A stretch of 64,000 bases of DNA. Origin: Candidatus Thiodiazotropha endolucinida (GTDB taxonomy: Bacteria > Pseudomonadota > Gammaproteobacteria > Chromatiales > Chromatiaceae). The position numbers and the translations under genes were made by a program. Positions 28,231-36,982 of the stretch are shown here, one piece after another. A model generated the notes under the pieces. That model was not told the DNA's origin and searched no databases. It saw only the letters and a program-made list of their open reading frames with translations. Location of the stretch: the NCBI RefSeq assembly GCF_001715975.1, contig NZ_MARB01000001.1, positions 124,001-188,000 on the forward strand. The letters run 5' to 3'. Position 1 is the first letter of the stretch. Every line of letters begins with the position of its first letter.

Positions 28231-28728
28231 TTGACCCTGTATGCCGCCGACAAACTGATTGCCCAGGCCCGGGTATTGGCCGCTGAGTATCGTCGCACCA
28301 TGGGTAAGCCCCTGCCCGGTATCAGTAATGAAATTGCGGAATATGATGCTATCAAACTACTCCAGCTCGAGCCCAAACCAACAGGTGAGGGTGGCTATGA
28401 TGCGGTAGATTCCAAGCGCGGCGACAAACTGATTCAGATCAAATCAAGAACCATCTTCGATGAAAGCAAATCAGGCCAAAGGATTGGTCAGCTCAAACTC
28501 GATAAGGATTGGGACAGTGTTGTGCTGGTACTCATGGATGAGGATTACGAACCCTATGAGATCTATGAAGCAGAGCGGGACGATATTATTGAGTATGTCG
28601 GTAAGAGCAGCAGCAACCGGGCTAAACGTGGCGCTATGTCGGTGGCGCGTTTCAAGATCATCGGACGCCTTGCCTGGACCCGGGAAAATGGCTTTGAACC
28701 CGAAGTCTGGGATAATCAGGCTGACTAG
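28231..28728 (+). CDS. unrecognised protein with a PD-(D/E)XK-like pattern
   Basis: Soluble protein of 165 residues that I cannot name with confidence; it looks like the DUF6998 group. The stretch GEGGYDAVDSKRGDKLIQIKSR resembles the D...(E/Q)xK core of restriction-endonuclease-like folds, with an upstream glutamate in SNEIAEYDAIKLL. This would make it nuclease-like, but no partner methylase is nearby. The TTG at 28231 is the only start upstream of residue 24; in-frame codons before it meet a stop at 28216, and GAGG precedes it. Its TAG stop lies within the CTAG that borders repeat copy 2. Confidence 0.65.
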   Translation: MTLYAADKLIAQARVLAAEYRRTMGKPLPGISNEIAEYDAIKLLQLEPKPTGEGGYDAVDSKRGDKLIQIKSRTIFDESKSGQRIGQLKLDKDWDSVVLVLMDEDYEPYEIYEAERDDIIEYVGKSSSNRAKRGAMSVARFKIIGRLAWTRENGFEPEVWDNQAD

Positions 28729-28995
28729 GGCCTGTTAACACTAATCCAATACGCCCTGCTGGGGCTGTTTTTGTGTCCAGCAAGGCAGAATGAGCGAGGT
28801 GTAATTATGCTACATGAGCGAATGATAACGCCGCTGGGCGCAAAAACAGCCCCAGCCCTTCGGGTTGCGCCTGAAAAAGCGCCACTCGGCGTTGCTCGTC
28901 GCTCATTTGGAATAACCAAACCTCTCTCCTCGCGCCTTGATTGGCGCTTTTTCAGGCACAACAGGGCGTATTGGATTAGTGTTAACAGGCCCTAG
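28725..28995. repeat. non-autonomous inverted-repeat element (MITE-like), copy 2
   Basis: A 271-bp copy of the element at 23513-23810. Here the 34-bp terminal inverted repeats, CTAG included, are perfect. It differs by two base substitutions and lacks 27 bp between two GCGCC direct repeats, as expected from slippage. No coding capacity. It separates the unrecognised gene at 28231 from yoaA and is inserted at the TAG stop of the former. Confidence 0.88.
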
Positions 28996-29026
28996 TTAAC
29001 AGACCCTGGTTCCCTGCAGCAGTTCT

Positions 29027-30943
29027 ATGACGGATATCGCTGAGATTTTCGACCCCGATGGCTGGTTGGCGAAGCGCATCGAGGGTTTTTCCTATCGACC
29101 GCAACAACAGGAGATGGCTCAGGCTGTCGGCCGGATTATGGATCAGGGAGGTGTGCTGATCTGTGAAGCTGGGACTGGTACCGGCAAGACATTCGCCTAT
29201 CTGGTGCCGGCATTGATGTCCGGGCAAAAGGTAATCATCTCAACCGGTACCAAAAACCTCCAGGATCAACTGTACCACCGGGATCTGCCCATGGTGCGGC
29301 AAAGCCTGTCGAGTCCGGTTGCAACGGCATTACTGAAGGGTCGAGCCAACTACCTTTGTATCCACCGTCTGGAGAATACCCTACATGAAGAGCTGCATCT
29401 CACCAGGGAGCAGGTTGAGCAGTTGCAGTGGATTCGTGAGTGGTCGATCAAAACCAAAAGCGGTGATATAGCCGGGATGACCCGGGTGTCTGAGGATGCG
29501 GGAATCTGGCCCTATGTAACTTCAACAACCGAAAACTGCCTGGGGCAAGAGTGCTCAGCCTATAGTACCTGTCATCTCATGGAGGCGAGAAAACGCGCCC
29601 AGGAGGCGGATCTGGTGGTTATCAACCACCATCTGTTGTGTGCAGACATGGCGTTGAAGGAGGAGGGGTTTGCGGAACTTCTGCCCAGTGCTGACTGTTT
29701 TATCCTCGATGAGGCGCATCAACTGCCCGATATCGCAGGAAATTTCTTCGGCGACAGTGTGAGCGGCCGCCAGTTGCTTGAGCTGGCACGGGATACCGTT
29801 GCGGAGTATCACCGTGAGGCAAAGGATACTCCCGAAATACTGGAACATGCAGAACGTCTGCAGCAAGCAACCAGGGATATGCGGTTGGCCTTTGGCCTGG
29901 AGCAGAGACGGGGAGCCTGGTCTGAAGTTGCAGCCAATCCATCGGTGAATGCCTATCTTGACGGATTGCTGGATTCCATCGACCAACTGGCGCAATCGCT
30001 GCGCACCGTGGAAGGGCGGGGAAAGGGCCTGGAGAGCTGTAGTGAGCGCTGCAGTACGGTACTCCAACGACTGCACGGTCTACGGCAGAATGATGATAGC
30101 GAGTCAATCCGTTGGTTTGAGACTCACCGACAGAGCTTTCGTTTGAATCGTACACCGTTGGAGATCGCGGATATATTTCAGGGTGTCATGCAGGAACATC
30201 CTGCATCCTGGATATTTACTTCTGCCACGCTGGCGGTAGGTGGCAGTTTCGAGCATTTTTCAAAGCAGCTTGGATTATCTGAAGCCGAAACTCATTGTTG
30301 GGACAGTCCTTTCGATTACCCGCATCAAGCGGTCTGGTATGTGCCAAAGAATCTGCCGGAACCCAACAGCCCAGAGTTCAATAGGGCTGTATCCGAACTT
30401 TCACTACCTATATTGCAGGCAAGTGGAGGTCGTGCCTTTTTGCTATATACCAGTCACAAGGCACTGCAGGAGGCAGCTGATTATCTAAAAGAGAAGCTAA
30501 GCTACCCAATGCTGGTGCAGGGTACGGCACCACGAACCGAGTTGGTTGAACAGTTTCGTAAGCTCGGTAATGCGGTATTACTCGGGACATCCAGCTTCTG
30601 GGAGGGTATCGATGTGCGTGGGGAGGCGCTTTCCTGTGTAATCATCGATAAACTGCCATTTGCATCACCCGGCGATCCGGTACTTCAGGCACGCATCGAT
30701 GCCTTACGCAAGCGTGGTGGAAATCCCTTCATGGCGTATCAATTGCCACAAGCCGCAATTGCCTTGAAACAGGGGGCAGGACGCTTGATTCGTGACGAGA
30801 AAGACCGGGGTGTTTTGGTGCTCTGCGATCCCAGGCTGTTGAGCAAACCCTACGGAAAGATATTTATTCGCAGCTTGCCGCCGATGACCAAAACACAGGA
30901 TTTTACAGTATTGGAGCGGTTCTTCTCACTGCCGGAAGGATGA
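29027..30943 (+). CDS. yoaA: ATP-dependent DNA helicase YoaA (DinG/XPD family)
   Basis: Superfamily 2 helicase of 638 residues, 5'-3' polarity in the XPD-like family, linked to DNA damage tolerance. Walker A is visible as GTGTGKT, and the DEAH box in FILDEAHQLPDIA. The Fe-S cluster cysteines are LCIH (about residue 110) and CLGQECSAYSTC (about 172-183). Later motifs include TSATL, LGTSSFWEGIDV and QGAGRLIRDEKDRGVLVLCDPR. YoaA can work with the replication clamp-loader subunit chi in E. coli. Repeat copy 2 ends 31 bases before its ATG, so its native promoter may have been displaced. Confidence 0.92.
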   Translation: MTDIAEIFDPDGWLAKRIEGFSYRPQQQEMAQAVGRIMDQGGVLICEAGTGTGKTFAYLVPALMSGQKVIISTGTKNLQDQLYHRDLPMVRQSLSSPVATALLKGRANYLCIHRLENTLHEELHLTREQVEQLQWIREWSIKTKSGDIAGMTRVSEDAGIWPYVTSTTENCLGQECSAYSTCHLMEARKRAQEADLVVINHHLLCADMALKEEGFAELLPSADCFILDEAHQLPDIAGNFFGDSVSGRQLLELARDTVAEYHREAKDTPEILEHAERLQQATRDMRLAFGLEQRRGAWSEVAANPSVNAYLDGLLDSIDQLAQSLRTVEGRGKGLESCSERCSTVLQRLHGLRQNDDSESIRWFETHRQSFRLNRTPLEIADIFQGVMQEHPASWIFTSATLAVGGSFEHFSKQLGLSEAETHCWDSPFDYPHQAVWYVPKNLPEPNSPEFNRAVSELSLPILQASGGRAFLLYTSHKALQEAADYLKEKLSYPMLVQGTAPRTELVEQFRKLGNAVLLGTSSFWEGIDVRGEALSCVIIDKLPFASPGDPVLQARIDALRKRGGNPFMAYQLPQAAIALKQGAGRLIRDEKDRGVLVLCDPRLLSKPYGKIFIRSLPPMTKTQDFTVLERFFSLPEG

Positions 30944-30949
30944 AAAAAG

Positions 30950-31015
30950 GCGGGACCGGCGTGTCGGGGGCACTCGCAGGTCCCGCGAGGATGAAGCCAA
31001 ACCTGGCTTTTCATC
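30950..31015. terminator. two hairpins between convergent genes
   Basis: GCGGGACC (30950-30957) pairs with GGTCCCGC (30979-30986). Next to it GATGAAGCCA (30990-30999) pairs with TGGCTTTTCATC (31004-31015) with a two-base bulge. They lie between the stops of yoaA and the haemerythrin gene and probably end one or both transcripts. There is no long U-run, so confidence is modest. Confidence 0.4.
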
Positions 31016-31029
31016 AAAACTTGTAGTCT

Positions 31030-31425
31030 TCAATTACTCAATGCAGGACCGTACGGTTTATCAATGATCGGGATATGGTGATCGAGCCATTCTTTTATGT
31101 AGGTTAATGTGCCTTCCTCGATCTCCATTTCACCGGCATGAAACTTATCCTGGATATCGGTACATATCTTGATCAGTAGATCATGCTCTTGACGATGATG
31201 GTCCAATCCGCTGTAACCACGCTCCTCCATTAAACGTTCTTCGGTCTCAAAATGCCTGACGACAAAATCAATCAAGTTGTCCAAGCGATTGCCGATATCG
31301 ATTTGGTCTCTACTGGTGACAGCATCATGAAGTGCATTGACACGGTCGAACAGCTCTTTATGCTGACTATCACAGAGGTCGACACTTGTACCGTGCTTCT
31401 CCTCTACCCATTGCATTAGTGACAT
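31030..31425 (-). CDS. bacteriohaemerythrin
   Basis: Single-domain O2-binding di-iron protein of 131 residues. The ligand pattern is visible: His in DSQHKELFDRVN, HFETEE (His and Glu), HHRQEHD and a C-terminal HH...D (EWLDHHIPIIDK). Haemerythrins store or deliver oxygen or buffer it in microaerobic cells. The gene is alone, converges on yoaA and is separated from the glutamate dehydrogenase by about 410 bases. Confidence 0.93.
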   Translation of the reverse strand: MSLMQWVEEKHGTSVDLCDSQHKELFDRVNALHDAVTSRDQIDIGNRLDNLIDFVVRHFETEERLMEERGYSGLDHHRQEHDLLIKICTDIQDKFHAGEMEIEEGTLTYIKEWLDHHIPIIDKPYGPALSN

Positions 31426-31835
31426 ACATGAACTCCTGTTTCTGTTTGGATGTATACCTGATCTTTTATATTCAGCTGGCGTGAAATCATGAGCATTATG
31501 GTGTTGTTCAGGTATTCAACCTGATTAAAGGCTATCCATTCCTTACATAGGCTTGTCGTGAGAATAAGCTGTGCTTGAAATCACTGGAATGGCGAAAGGT
31601 TGAAGGGCGCCATGTCAGGTGTAGGATATTTTCGGCAGTTAATATGATTGTGCCGAGATATTGGATCAGGCTGTTACTATTACCCATGTACGATCACTCC
31701 TCCCTGTGCGCGATACCTTTGTGTGTATCGTCTGTGTCCCTTCAATCGTCAATCCGTACGATAACCCGCCGAGTAGCTATACGAATTAAATTCTTATACA
31801 AATACCTCAAAATGTAAAGTGTTTTTGTATTGTTC
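31426..31835. other. non-coding stretch between haemerythrin and glutamate dehydrogenase
   Basis: About 410 bases that should hold the promoter of the haemerythrin gene and the end of the dehydrogenase transcript. An 80-codon plus-strand frame at 31575 has no coding character (Arg/Ser-rich, no ribosome site). No RNA gene recognised. Confidence 0.4.
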
Positions 31836-33254
31836 TTAAACGCCAATATCAATATAGGAGCGCGCCAGTTTTTGCAGGGCGATAACATAGGCGGCGGTTC
31901 GGTAATCTTCGAGCTCGGGTTTGCGACTGCGTATGTCGATAATCTCCTGCAGCGCCAGTCGCATGCTGTCATCGAGCCCGGATCGTACCAAGTCAAGCTC
32001 GTCTGCGCCCCGGGACAGGCTGCCCTTAATCCACTCGGGGACCTGTTTTCCCGTCGTTTGTTCCAGCGCGGCAACCACATGTCTGCCGCGTGACTCATCC
32101 AGACGACGTTCGATACGACCAAATCGCATATGGCTGAGGTTACGAATCCACTCGAAATAGGAGACCACTACACCACCGGCATTGACATAGGCATCCGGCA
32201 GAATGGTGATGCCTCGACTGCGCAGGATGCGGTCGGCCTCGAAGGTGACCGGGCCGTTGGCTGCTTCGGCAATCAGCTTGGCGCGGATATTAGGTGCGTT
32301 GTCTTCATTGATCGCGCCCTCGATCGCGGCGGGTATCAGGATGTCGCACTCGGTTTCCAGAAGTTTCTCGCCTTCCACAACGAACTCGCCGCCGGCAAAT
32401 CCCTTCAGCCCTCCATGGGAGCAGCGGTGGTAATACGCCTCTTCCACATGGATTCCATCGGGATTGAAAATCCCTCCGTCCCGGACAATGATGCCGACTA
32501 TCTTGGCGCCGTCCTCCTCGGATAGAAACTTGGCGGCGTGATAGCCCACATTACCCAGTCCCTGGATGATGATGCGCTTACCCTCCAATCCACCGTCTAT
32601 ACCGGCGGCATTAAGCTCCTCCTTGTGCCTGAAAAACTCCTGCAGTGCATATTGTACTCCGCGTCCGGTGGCCTCGGTTCGACCGTTGACGCCACCATGT
32701 GCTACCGGTTTGCCGGTGACACAGGCAAGGGCGTTGATCTCTTCGGGATAGAGGTGTTTGTAGGTGTCGGCTATCCAGGCCATTTCGCGTTGACCGGTCC
32801 CCATATCCGGTGCAGGCACATTGGTTGCCGGGTTGAGAAAGCCCGGTGCCGCCAGTTCTCGCGCAAAGCGGCGTGTAATCTGCTTCAATTCATCCCTGGA
32901 GTAGTTATTCGGATTGATACACAGCCCACCTTTCGAGCCGCCGAATGGGACGTCAACGATGGCGCATTTATAAGTCATCAGTGCCGCAAGCGCCTCGACC
33001 TCCTGTTGATCCACGTTTTCCGCATAGCGTAATCCGCCCTTGGCGGGCAGGCGGTGGATACTGTGTACCGCTCGCCAGCCGGTGAAAAGCTCAACCTTGC
33101 CTCTTATGTCTACAGGGAAACTAACCTGTAAAACCGAAGTACATGATTTGATGGCATTGGCGATACCGGGATCCAGCTCCATAAAAGCCAGTGCACGATC
33201 GACCATATGGTCGACGCTTTGTCTGAATGTCAGGCCGGATGATACTTCCGTCAT
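31836..33254 (-). CDS. Glu/Leu/Phe/Val dehydrogenase (glutamate dehydrogenase type)
   Basis: NAD(P)-dependent oxidative deaminase or reductive aminase that links 2-oxoglutarate and glutamate. The substrate site is visible in KGGLRYAENVDQQEVEALAALMTYKCAIVDVPFGGSKGG, followed by FLNPATNVPAPDMGTGQREM. The Rossmann motif is IIQGLGNVGYHAA. I chose ATG 33254 (MTEVSSGLTFRQS, 472 residues); the open frame reaches 33323 but the added residues look non-coding. The upstream ribosome site is weak in both cases. Exact substrate preference cannot be read from the sequence. Confidence 0.92.
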   Translation of the reverse strand: MTEVSSGLTFRQSVDHMVDRALAFMELDPGIANAIKSCTSVLQVSFPVDIRGKVELFTGWRAVHSIHRLPAKGGLRYAENVDQQEVEALAALMTYKCAIVDVPFGGSKGGLCINPNNYSRDELKQITRRFARELAAPGFLNPATNVPAPDMGTGQREMAWIADTYKHLYPEEINALACVTGKPVAHGGVNGRTEATGRGVQYALQEFFRHKEELNAAGIDGGLEGKRIIIQGLGNVGYHAAKFLSEEDGAKIVGIIVRDGGIFNPDGIHVEEAYYHRCSHGGLKGFAGGEFVVEGEKLLETECDILIPAAIEGAINEDNAPNIRAKLIAEAANGPVTFEADRILRSRGITILPDAYVNAGGVVVSYFEWIRNLSHMRFGRIERRLDESRGRHVVAALEQTTGKQVPEWIKGSLSRGADELDLVRSGLDDSMRLALQEIIDIRSRKPELEDYRTAAYVIALQKLARSYIDIGV

Positions 33255-33380
33255 AGTCAATAGCTCGTGGTTAAAGAAGTGTTTCCGATGTTTGATTGTT
33301 GATGTTACAACGCATGCCGTCATACTGTTGCGGCACCTTCAGAGTAGTTGATGTATGTCCCATAGTACTATTGGTCCGCC

Positions 33381-34136
33381 TTACTGCTGTAATGTTCTGC
33401 CGCCATCGACGGCGATTATCTGGCCGGTAATATATGTGGCGTCACGATAGAGGAACAGCAGTGTGCGGGCTATATCTTCCGGTGTTCCCGCCCGTTTCAA
33501 TGCGGTGCGCTCGAGAATAGCCGTGCGTTCCCGGTCGGTCAGGCCCTGTTCCGGCCAGAGAATGGCTCCTGGTGCAACGCCATTGACGCGGATTGCAGGA
33601 CCCAACTCCCGTGCCAGGGATTTTACCAGCATGGCGTTACCTGCTTTTGCGATCGAGTAGATGGGGTGGTTCTTAAGCGGTCGCCTGGCATGGATGTCCA
33701 CAAGATTGATGATACAGCCTTCACTTCGATTGAGCAGCGGAGCCGCCGCTTGTGAAAGAAAAAAGGGCGCCTTGAGGTTACTGCCGATGAGGTCGTCCCA
33801 ATCGCTGACAGTCGCTTCCTGGAGCGGGGTCGGATAGAAACTTGAGGCATTATTCACCAGCAGGTCAAGCCGCTGACACAGCGTCTCGGCCTGATTGACG
33901 AGAAAGTCGTAACTTTCAGCTTGGTGCAGATCGGCCTGCAACAGCCACACAGATTGGGCGCGTTTCTCCTCCAGTTCGTGCTTTACCTGCTCTGCCGCCT
34001 CCTTGGAATGGCGATAGTGGAGTAGAATATTCATCCCTTCAGCGTGTAACTGATGGGCGATAGCGGCACCTATCCTATGTGCGGCGCCGGTGATCAGCGC
34101 ACATTTTCCAGTCAGACCATTCCGGTTTTGCGTCAT
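33381..34136 (-). CDS. folM: pteridine reductase (SDR family, FolM-like)
   Basis: NADPH-dependent short-chain reductase of 251 residues, expected to reduce dihydropteridines. The pteridine-reductase form of the cofactor motif is present, TGAAHRIGAAIA (TGxxxRIG), with NNASSFYPTPL, a catalytic YSIAK and a C-terminal GQIIAVDGG. The start is back to back with the MidA-like gene, whose frame opens at the same base on the other strand. It lies downstream of no other gene on its strand. Confidence 0.88.
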   Translation of the reverse strand: MTQNRNGLTGKCALITGAAHRIGAAIAHQLHAEGMNILLHYRHSKEAAEQVKHELEEKRAQSVWLLQADLHQAESYDFLVNQAETLCQRLDLLVNNASSFYPTPLQEATVSDWDDLIGSNLKAPFFLSQAAAPLLNRSEGCIINLVDIHARRPLKNHPIYSIAKAGNAMLVKSLARELGPAIRVNGVAPGAILWPEQGLTDRERTAILERTALKRAGTPEDIARTLLFLYRDATYITGQIIAVDGGRTLQQ

Positions 34137-34198
34137 TGAGGAACTCCGTGGTTGAATGTCGCGTCTACTCTAACGGATTCATCAAGGTTTCAAAATAT

Positions 34199-35404
34199 AT
34201 GCCCGACTGTCTCAGCGATAAATCAGCGCCATCCGGAAGAACAGTGCCGTTGCCTGATGCCACCTCCCAAGCTGTCAGCGAAAGACTGATGCGACAGATA
34301 AAGCGCGCAATTGAGAACGGGAACGGTGCCATTCCTTTCGATCGATTTATGGAGATGGCGCTGTATGCGCCGGGGCTGGGTTACTATGTGGCCGGTAGCC
34401 GTAAATTCGGTGAACAGGGCGATTTTATCACCGCACCGGAGGTCTCACCCCTTTTCGCACAATGCCTTGCCCGTCAGATAGAGCCGGTATTGGCGGAAAT
34501 TGAGTCAGGCGATGTATTGGAGTTCGGTGCCGGTTCCGGGGTGCTTGCAGCCGATCTGTTGGCGGAGCTGGAACAGCTGGGCAGACTTCCGCACCGCTAT
34601 CAGATTCTGGAGCTCAGCCCTGAACTCAAGGCGCGGCAACATGAGACGCTTGAGGCGCGTGTTCCCCATCTTCTCCATCGGGTGAATTGGTTGGACACGA
34701 TGCCGAACGGTATTCAGGGTGTTGTAATCGCCAATGAGCTGTTGGATGCGATGCCGGCATGTCGGTTTCGGATCAATGACGGTGCAGTCGAAGAGTGTTT
34801 CGTGATATGTGATGAGGATCAATTGCGGGAACATTTTGATTCTCCCACCACCCCCGGCCTTGAGTCTGCGGTCAAAGAAATCTATCAAACCTGCGGTGAT
34901 CTGCCCTCCGGTTATATTTCGGAAATCAATCTTCGTCAAACCGCTTGGGTATCGGCCTTGGCCATGGCAATGGATCTTGGTGTGGCGATCCTGATCGACT
35001 ATGGGTACAGCCGGGCGGAGTACTATCACCCGCATCGTAACCAGGGTACCTTGATGTGCCACTATCGTCATCGCGCCCATAGCGATCCATTTCGCTGGAT
35101 TGGTTTGCAGGACATTACCAGTCAGGTCGATTTCACTGCACTCGCGAGGGATGCGGTCGAGGCGGGATTCAGATTGGGTGGTTATACAACCCAGGCCCAT
35201 TTCCTCATTGCCAATGGTCTCGATAGTCTGTTGGCGGAGTCCGATCCAAACGACTTGAGTCGGCATATATCCTTGGTGCAGGGGGTCAAACGTCTGACCC
35301 TGCCCACGGAAATGGGAGAGCGTTTCAAGGTTCTGGGGCTGCTGAAGGGGTTGGATATCAATCTGCAGGGTTTCAGTCTTCGGGATTTCTGTGAACGTCT
35401 CTGA
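34199..35404 (+). CDS. SAM-dependent methyltransferase, MidA/NDUFAF7 family
   Basis: Class I methyltransferase of about 401 residues. Motif I is EFGAGSGVLAADLL. The family blocks are MALYAPGLGYYVAG, FGEQGDFITAPEVSPLFAQCLA, VVIANELLDAMPACRF and LIDYGYSRAEYYHPHRNQGTL. The eukaryotic NDUFAF7 dimethylates an arginine of a complex I subunit during assembly; the bacterial role is assumed similar. The open frame starts with TTG at 34136, but ATG 34199 with AAGG upstream is the better start. Confidence 0.9.
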   Translation: MPDCLSDKSAPSGRTVPLPDATSQAVSERLMRQIKRAIENGNGAIPFDRFMEMALYAPGLGYYVAGSRKFGEQGDFITAPEVSPLFAQCLARQIEPVLAEIESGDVLEFGAGSGVLAADLLAELEQLGRLPHRYQILELSPELKARQHETLEARVPHLLHRVNWLDTMPNGIQGVVIANELLDAMPACRFRINDGAVEECFVICDEDQLREHFDSPTTPGLESAVKEIYQTCGDLPSGYISEINLRQTAWVSALAMAMDLGVAILIDYGYSRAEYYHPHRNQGTLMCHYRHRAHSDPFRWIGLQDITSQVDFTALARDAVEAGFRLGGYTTQAHFLIANGLDSLLAESDPNDLSRHISLVQGVKRLTLPTEMGERFKVLGLLKGLDINLQGFSLRDFCERL

Positions 35405-35531
35405 TACAACCGTGTCGGTTGCCAAGCCACCAGGCGCCGTCAACCTGATGCATGATCACAATCCGGATTATCCGCTACCTGGGAACTTGCAGCACTATCT
35501 TGAAAAGTGACTTTATCTGCGCAAGAGCAGG

Positions 35532-36041
35532 TCAATCCCCTGCCGATAGGATTTTAGCAGTGGCCTGGTCGATCGCGGCCTCGATGTAGAGAAACAAAAA
35601 GTCCACGGTATTGATACCTATAATACGCTGAGCAGCCTCTCTGCCTTCGGCATCGAGAAACAGCAGTGTGGGTGTTACCGAAACATTGTATTGAGTGATG
35701 AAATCATCAGCTGCCTGCCGCTCACCCTGCAGGGTGGTGACCATTTCACCGGGATCGATGGAGAGTTCTCGTATCAGTACCCGATGCCGATACGCTTGGT
35801 CCAGTTGCAGGGGTTGCAGCACCTCTTCTTTCATCCGGTCGCAATAGCCGCAATGGTACTGAGAGACCATTAACAGGATGGGGATCCGGTTTTGTTTGGA
35901 CGTCCTGCTCAGCTGCTGTATATCCTCGAGAGGGGGCAGTTTGCCAACATCGGCGGCGACGTATGAGCCGCTCAAGAGGTAGAGAACGAAAATGTGAGCA
36001 AGTTGTTTCAGGTTGTCGGCCTGAGGTTGAAGCGAAAGCAT
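35532..36041 (-). CDS. thioredoxin-fold protein, SoxW-like (2)
   Basis: Exported thioredoxin-family protein of 169 residues. A short hydrophobic leader (LAHIFVLYLLSGSYVAA) is followed by the active site HCGYCDRMKEEVLQPL and the cis-proline region VSVTPTLLFLDAEGRE. It lies 39 bases after a paralogue on the same strand with the same CGYC motif. Small periplasmic thioredoxins of this type keep thiols of exported proteins reduced, including sulfur-oxidation proteins; that link is inference. Confidence 0.86.
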   Translation of the reverse strand: MLSLQPQADNLKQLAHIFVLYLLSGSYVAADVGKLPPLEDIQQLSRTSKQNRIPILLMVSQYHCGYCDRMKEEVLQPLQLDQAYRHRVLIRELSIDPGEMVTTLQGERQAADDFITQYNVSVTPTLLFLDAEGREAAQRIIGINTVDFLFLYIEAAIDQATAKILSAGD

Positions 36042-36080
36042 GCTTCTGGCTCCCGGGAATGGAGCAAATCCTTTGGCTCT

Positions 36081-36539
36081 TTATTCAAGGGCCTGGAAAG
36101 AGGCGAACAGGGATGTTCGCAGCAACTCCAGGTATTCGTCCTGGGAATTATACCCCACGATCGGATCTACCAGGGGATTTCCATCTGGATCGAGTATCAT
36201 CAGCGTTGGAACCGCATAGATATTATAGCGGCTCTTAAACTGCCGGCTGCGGATCGGGTCACCGTTGAAATCGATGATCTTGCCGTTCGAATAGATATCA
36301 AATTCGCGGATCAGGGGCAATTTGTGGTCTGTTTCGTGGGCTAATGGTTCAATGACTTCATCTCTCAGCCGCTGACAGTAGCCGCAGGTGTCGGCGTTGA
36401 AGACAACGAGAATGGGTAAATGTGTCTTGCGAGCGATGTTGGAGAGATCGGACCAGTCATCGGTTGTCAATGCGGGATCGGCAGAGCTGGCGCCGGAAAA
36501 GAGTAGAAGTGCTACAAAAAGGTACTGCTTGATCATCAT
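36081..36539 (-). CDS. thioredoxin-fold protein, SoxW-like (1)
   Basis: Exported thioredoxin-family protein of 152 residues: signal peptide (MMIKQYLFVALLLFSGASSA), active site TCGYCQRLRDEVIEPL and cis-proline segment AVPTLMILDPDGNPL. It is first in a two-gene unit with the paralogue at 35532. The pair looks like a local duplication that has since diverged; the motifs after CGYC (xRxxxEVxxPL) are shared. Confidence 0.87.
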   Translation of the reverse strand: MMIKQYLFVALLLFSGASSADPALTTDDWSDLSNIARKTHLPILVVFNADTCGYCQRLRDEVIEPLAHETDHKLPLIREFDIYSNGKIIDFNGDPIRSRQFKSRYNIYAVPTLMILDPDGNPLVDPIVGYNSQDEYLELLRTSLFASFQALE

Positions 36540-36982
36540 TAATTACTGCTTACCAGATGATAAGTAGTAGTATATCAAAATTCTCTAATATAGCAACAAA
36601 TTCCCAGGCTAAAATCTGTTAATTATTCTAAATTTCTACCATTTTTGTGAGGTTGATCTCAGATATAGTGGAGCCTCTCGACCTGTATCATCAAACTATC
36701 GTGGCATCATCAAGGGTATCTGATAATCCCTTTTTATATCAGTAACCTAAAAGTGTTTTAAAGTGTGATCTAAAGACCTGGAAAGCGATCTGTTTAGAAC
36801 AGGATCCTTGTACAGGCCTCACACAGGCAGTGATCCAGAGATGGCTGAGCCCAGTCACCATTCCATCCAGGGGGGGCAGGTGAATAGTTGTTGAGTACAG
36901 ATATCATCGGTTTCTCGGCATCATAGTGTAAACTCGCAAACCTGATGCTTACCTTCTGCAGGAGAGACTGAAATATTTCCCG
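36540..36982. other. non-coding divergent stretch
   Basis: About 440 bases between the divergent thioredoxin unit and tauE. It is AT-rich next to the thioredoxin gene (36540-36660). I see no gene, RNA or repeat. Confidence 0.45.

Noticed and set aside
31575-31817. 80-codon plus-strand frame downstream of glutamate dehydrogenase
   Set aside because: No ribosome site, Arg/Ser-rich composition and no domain; treated as intergenic.
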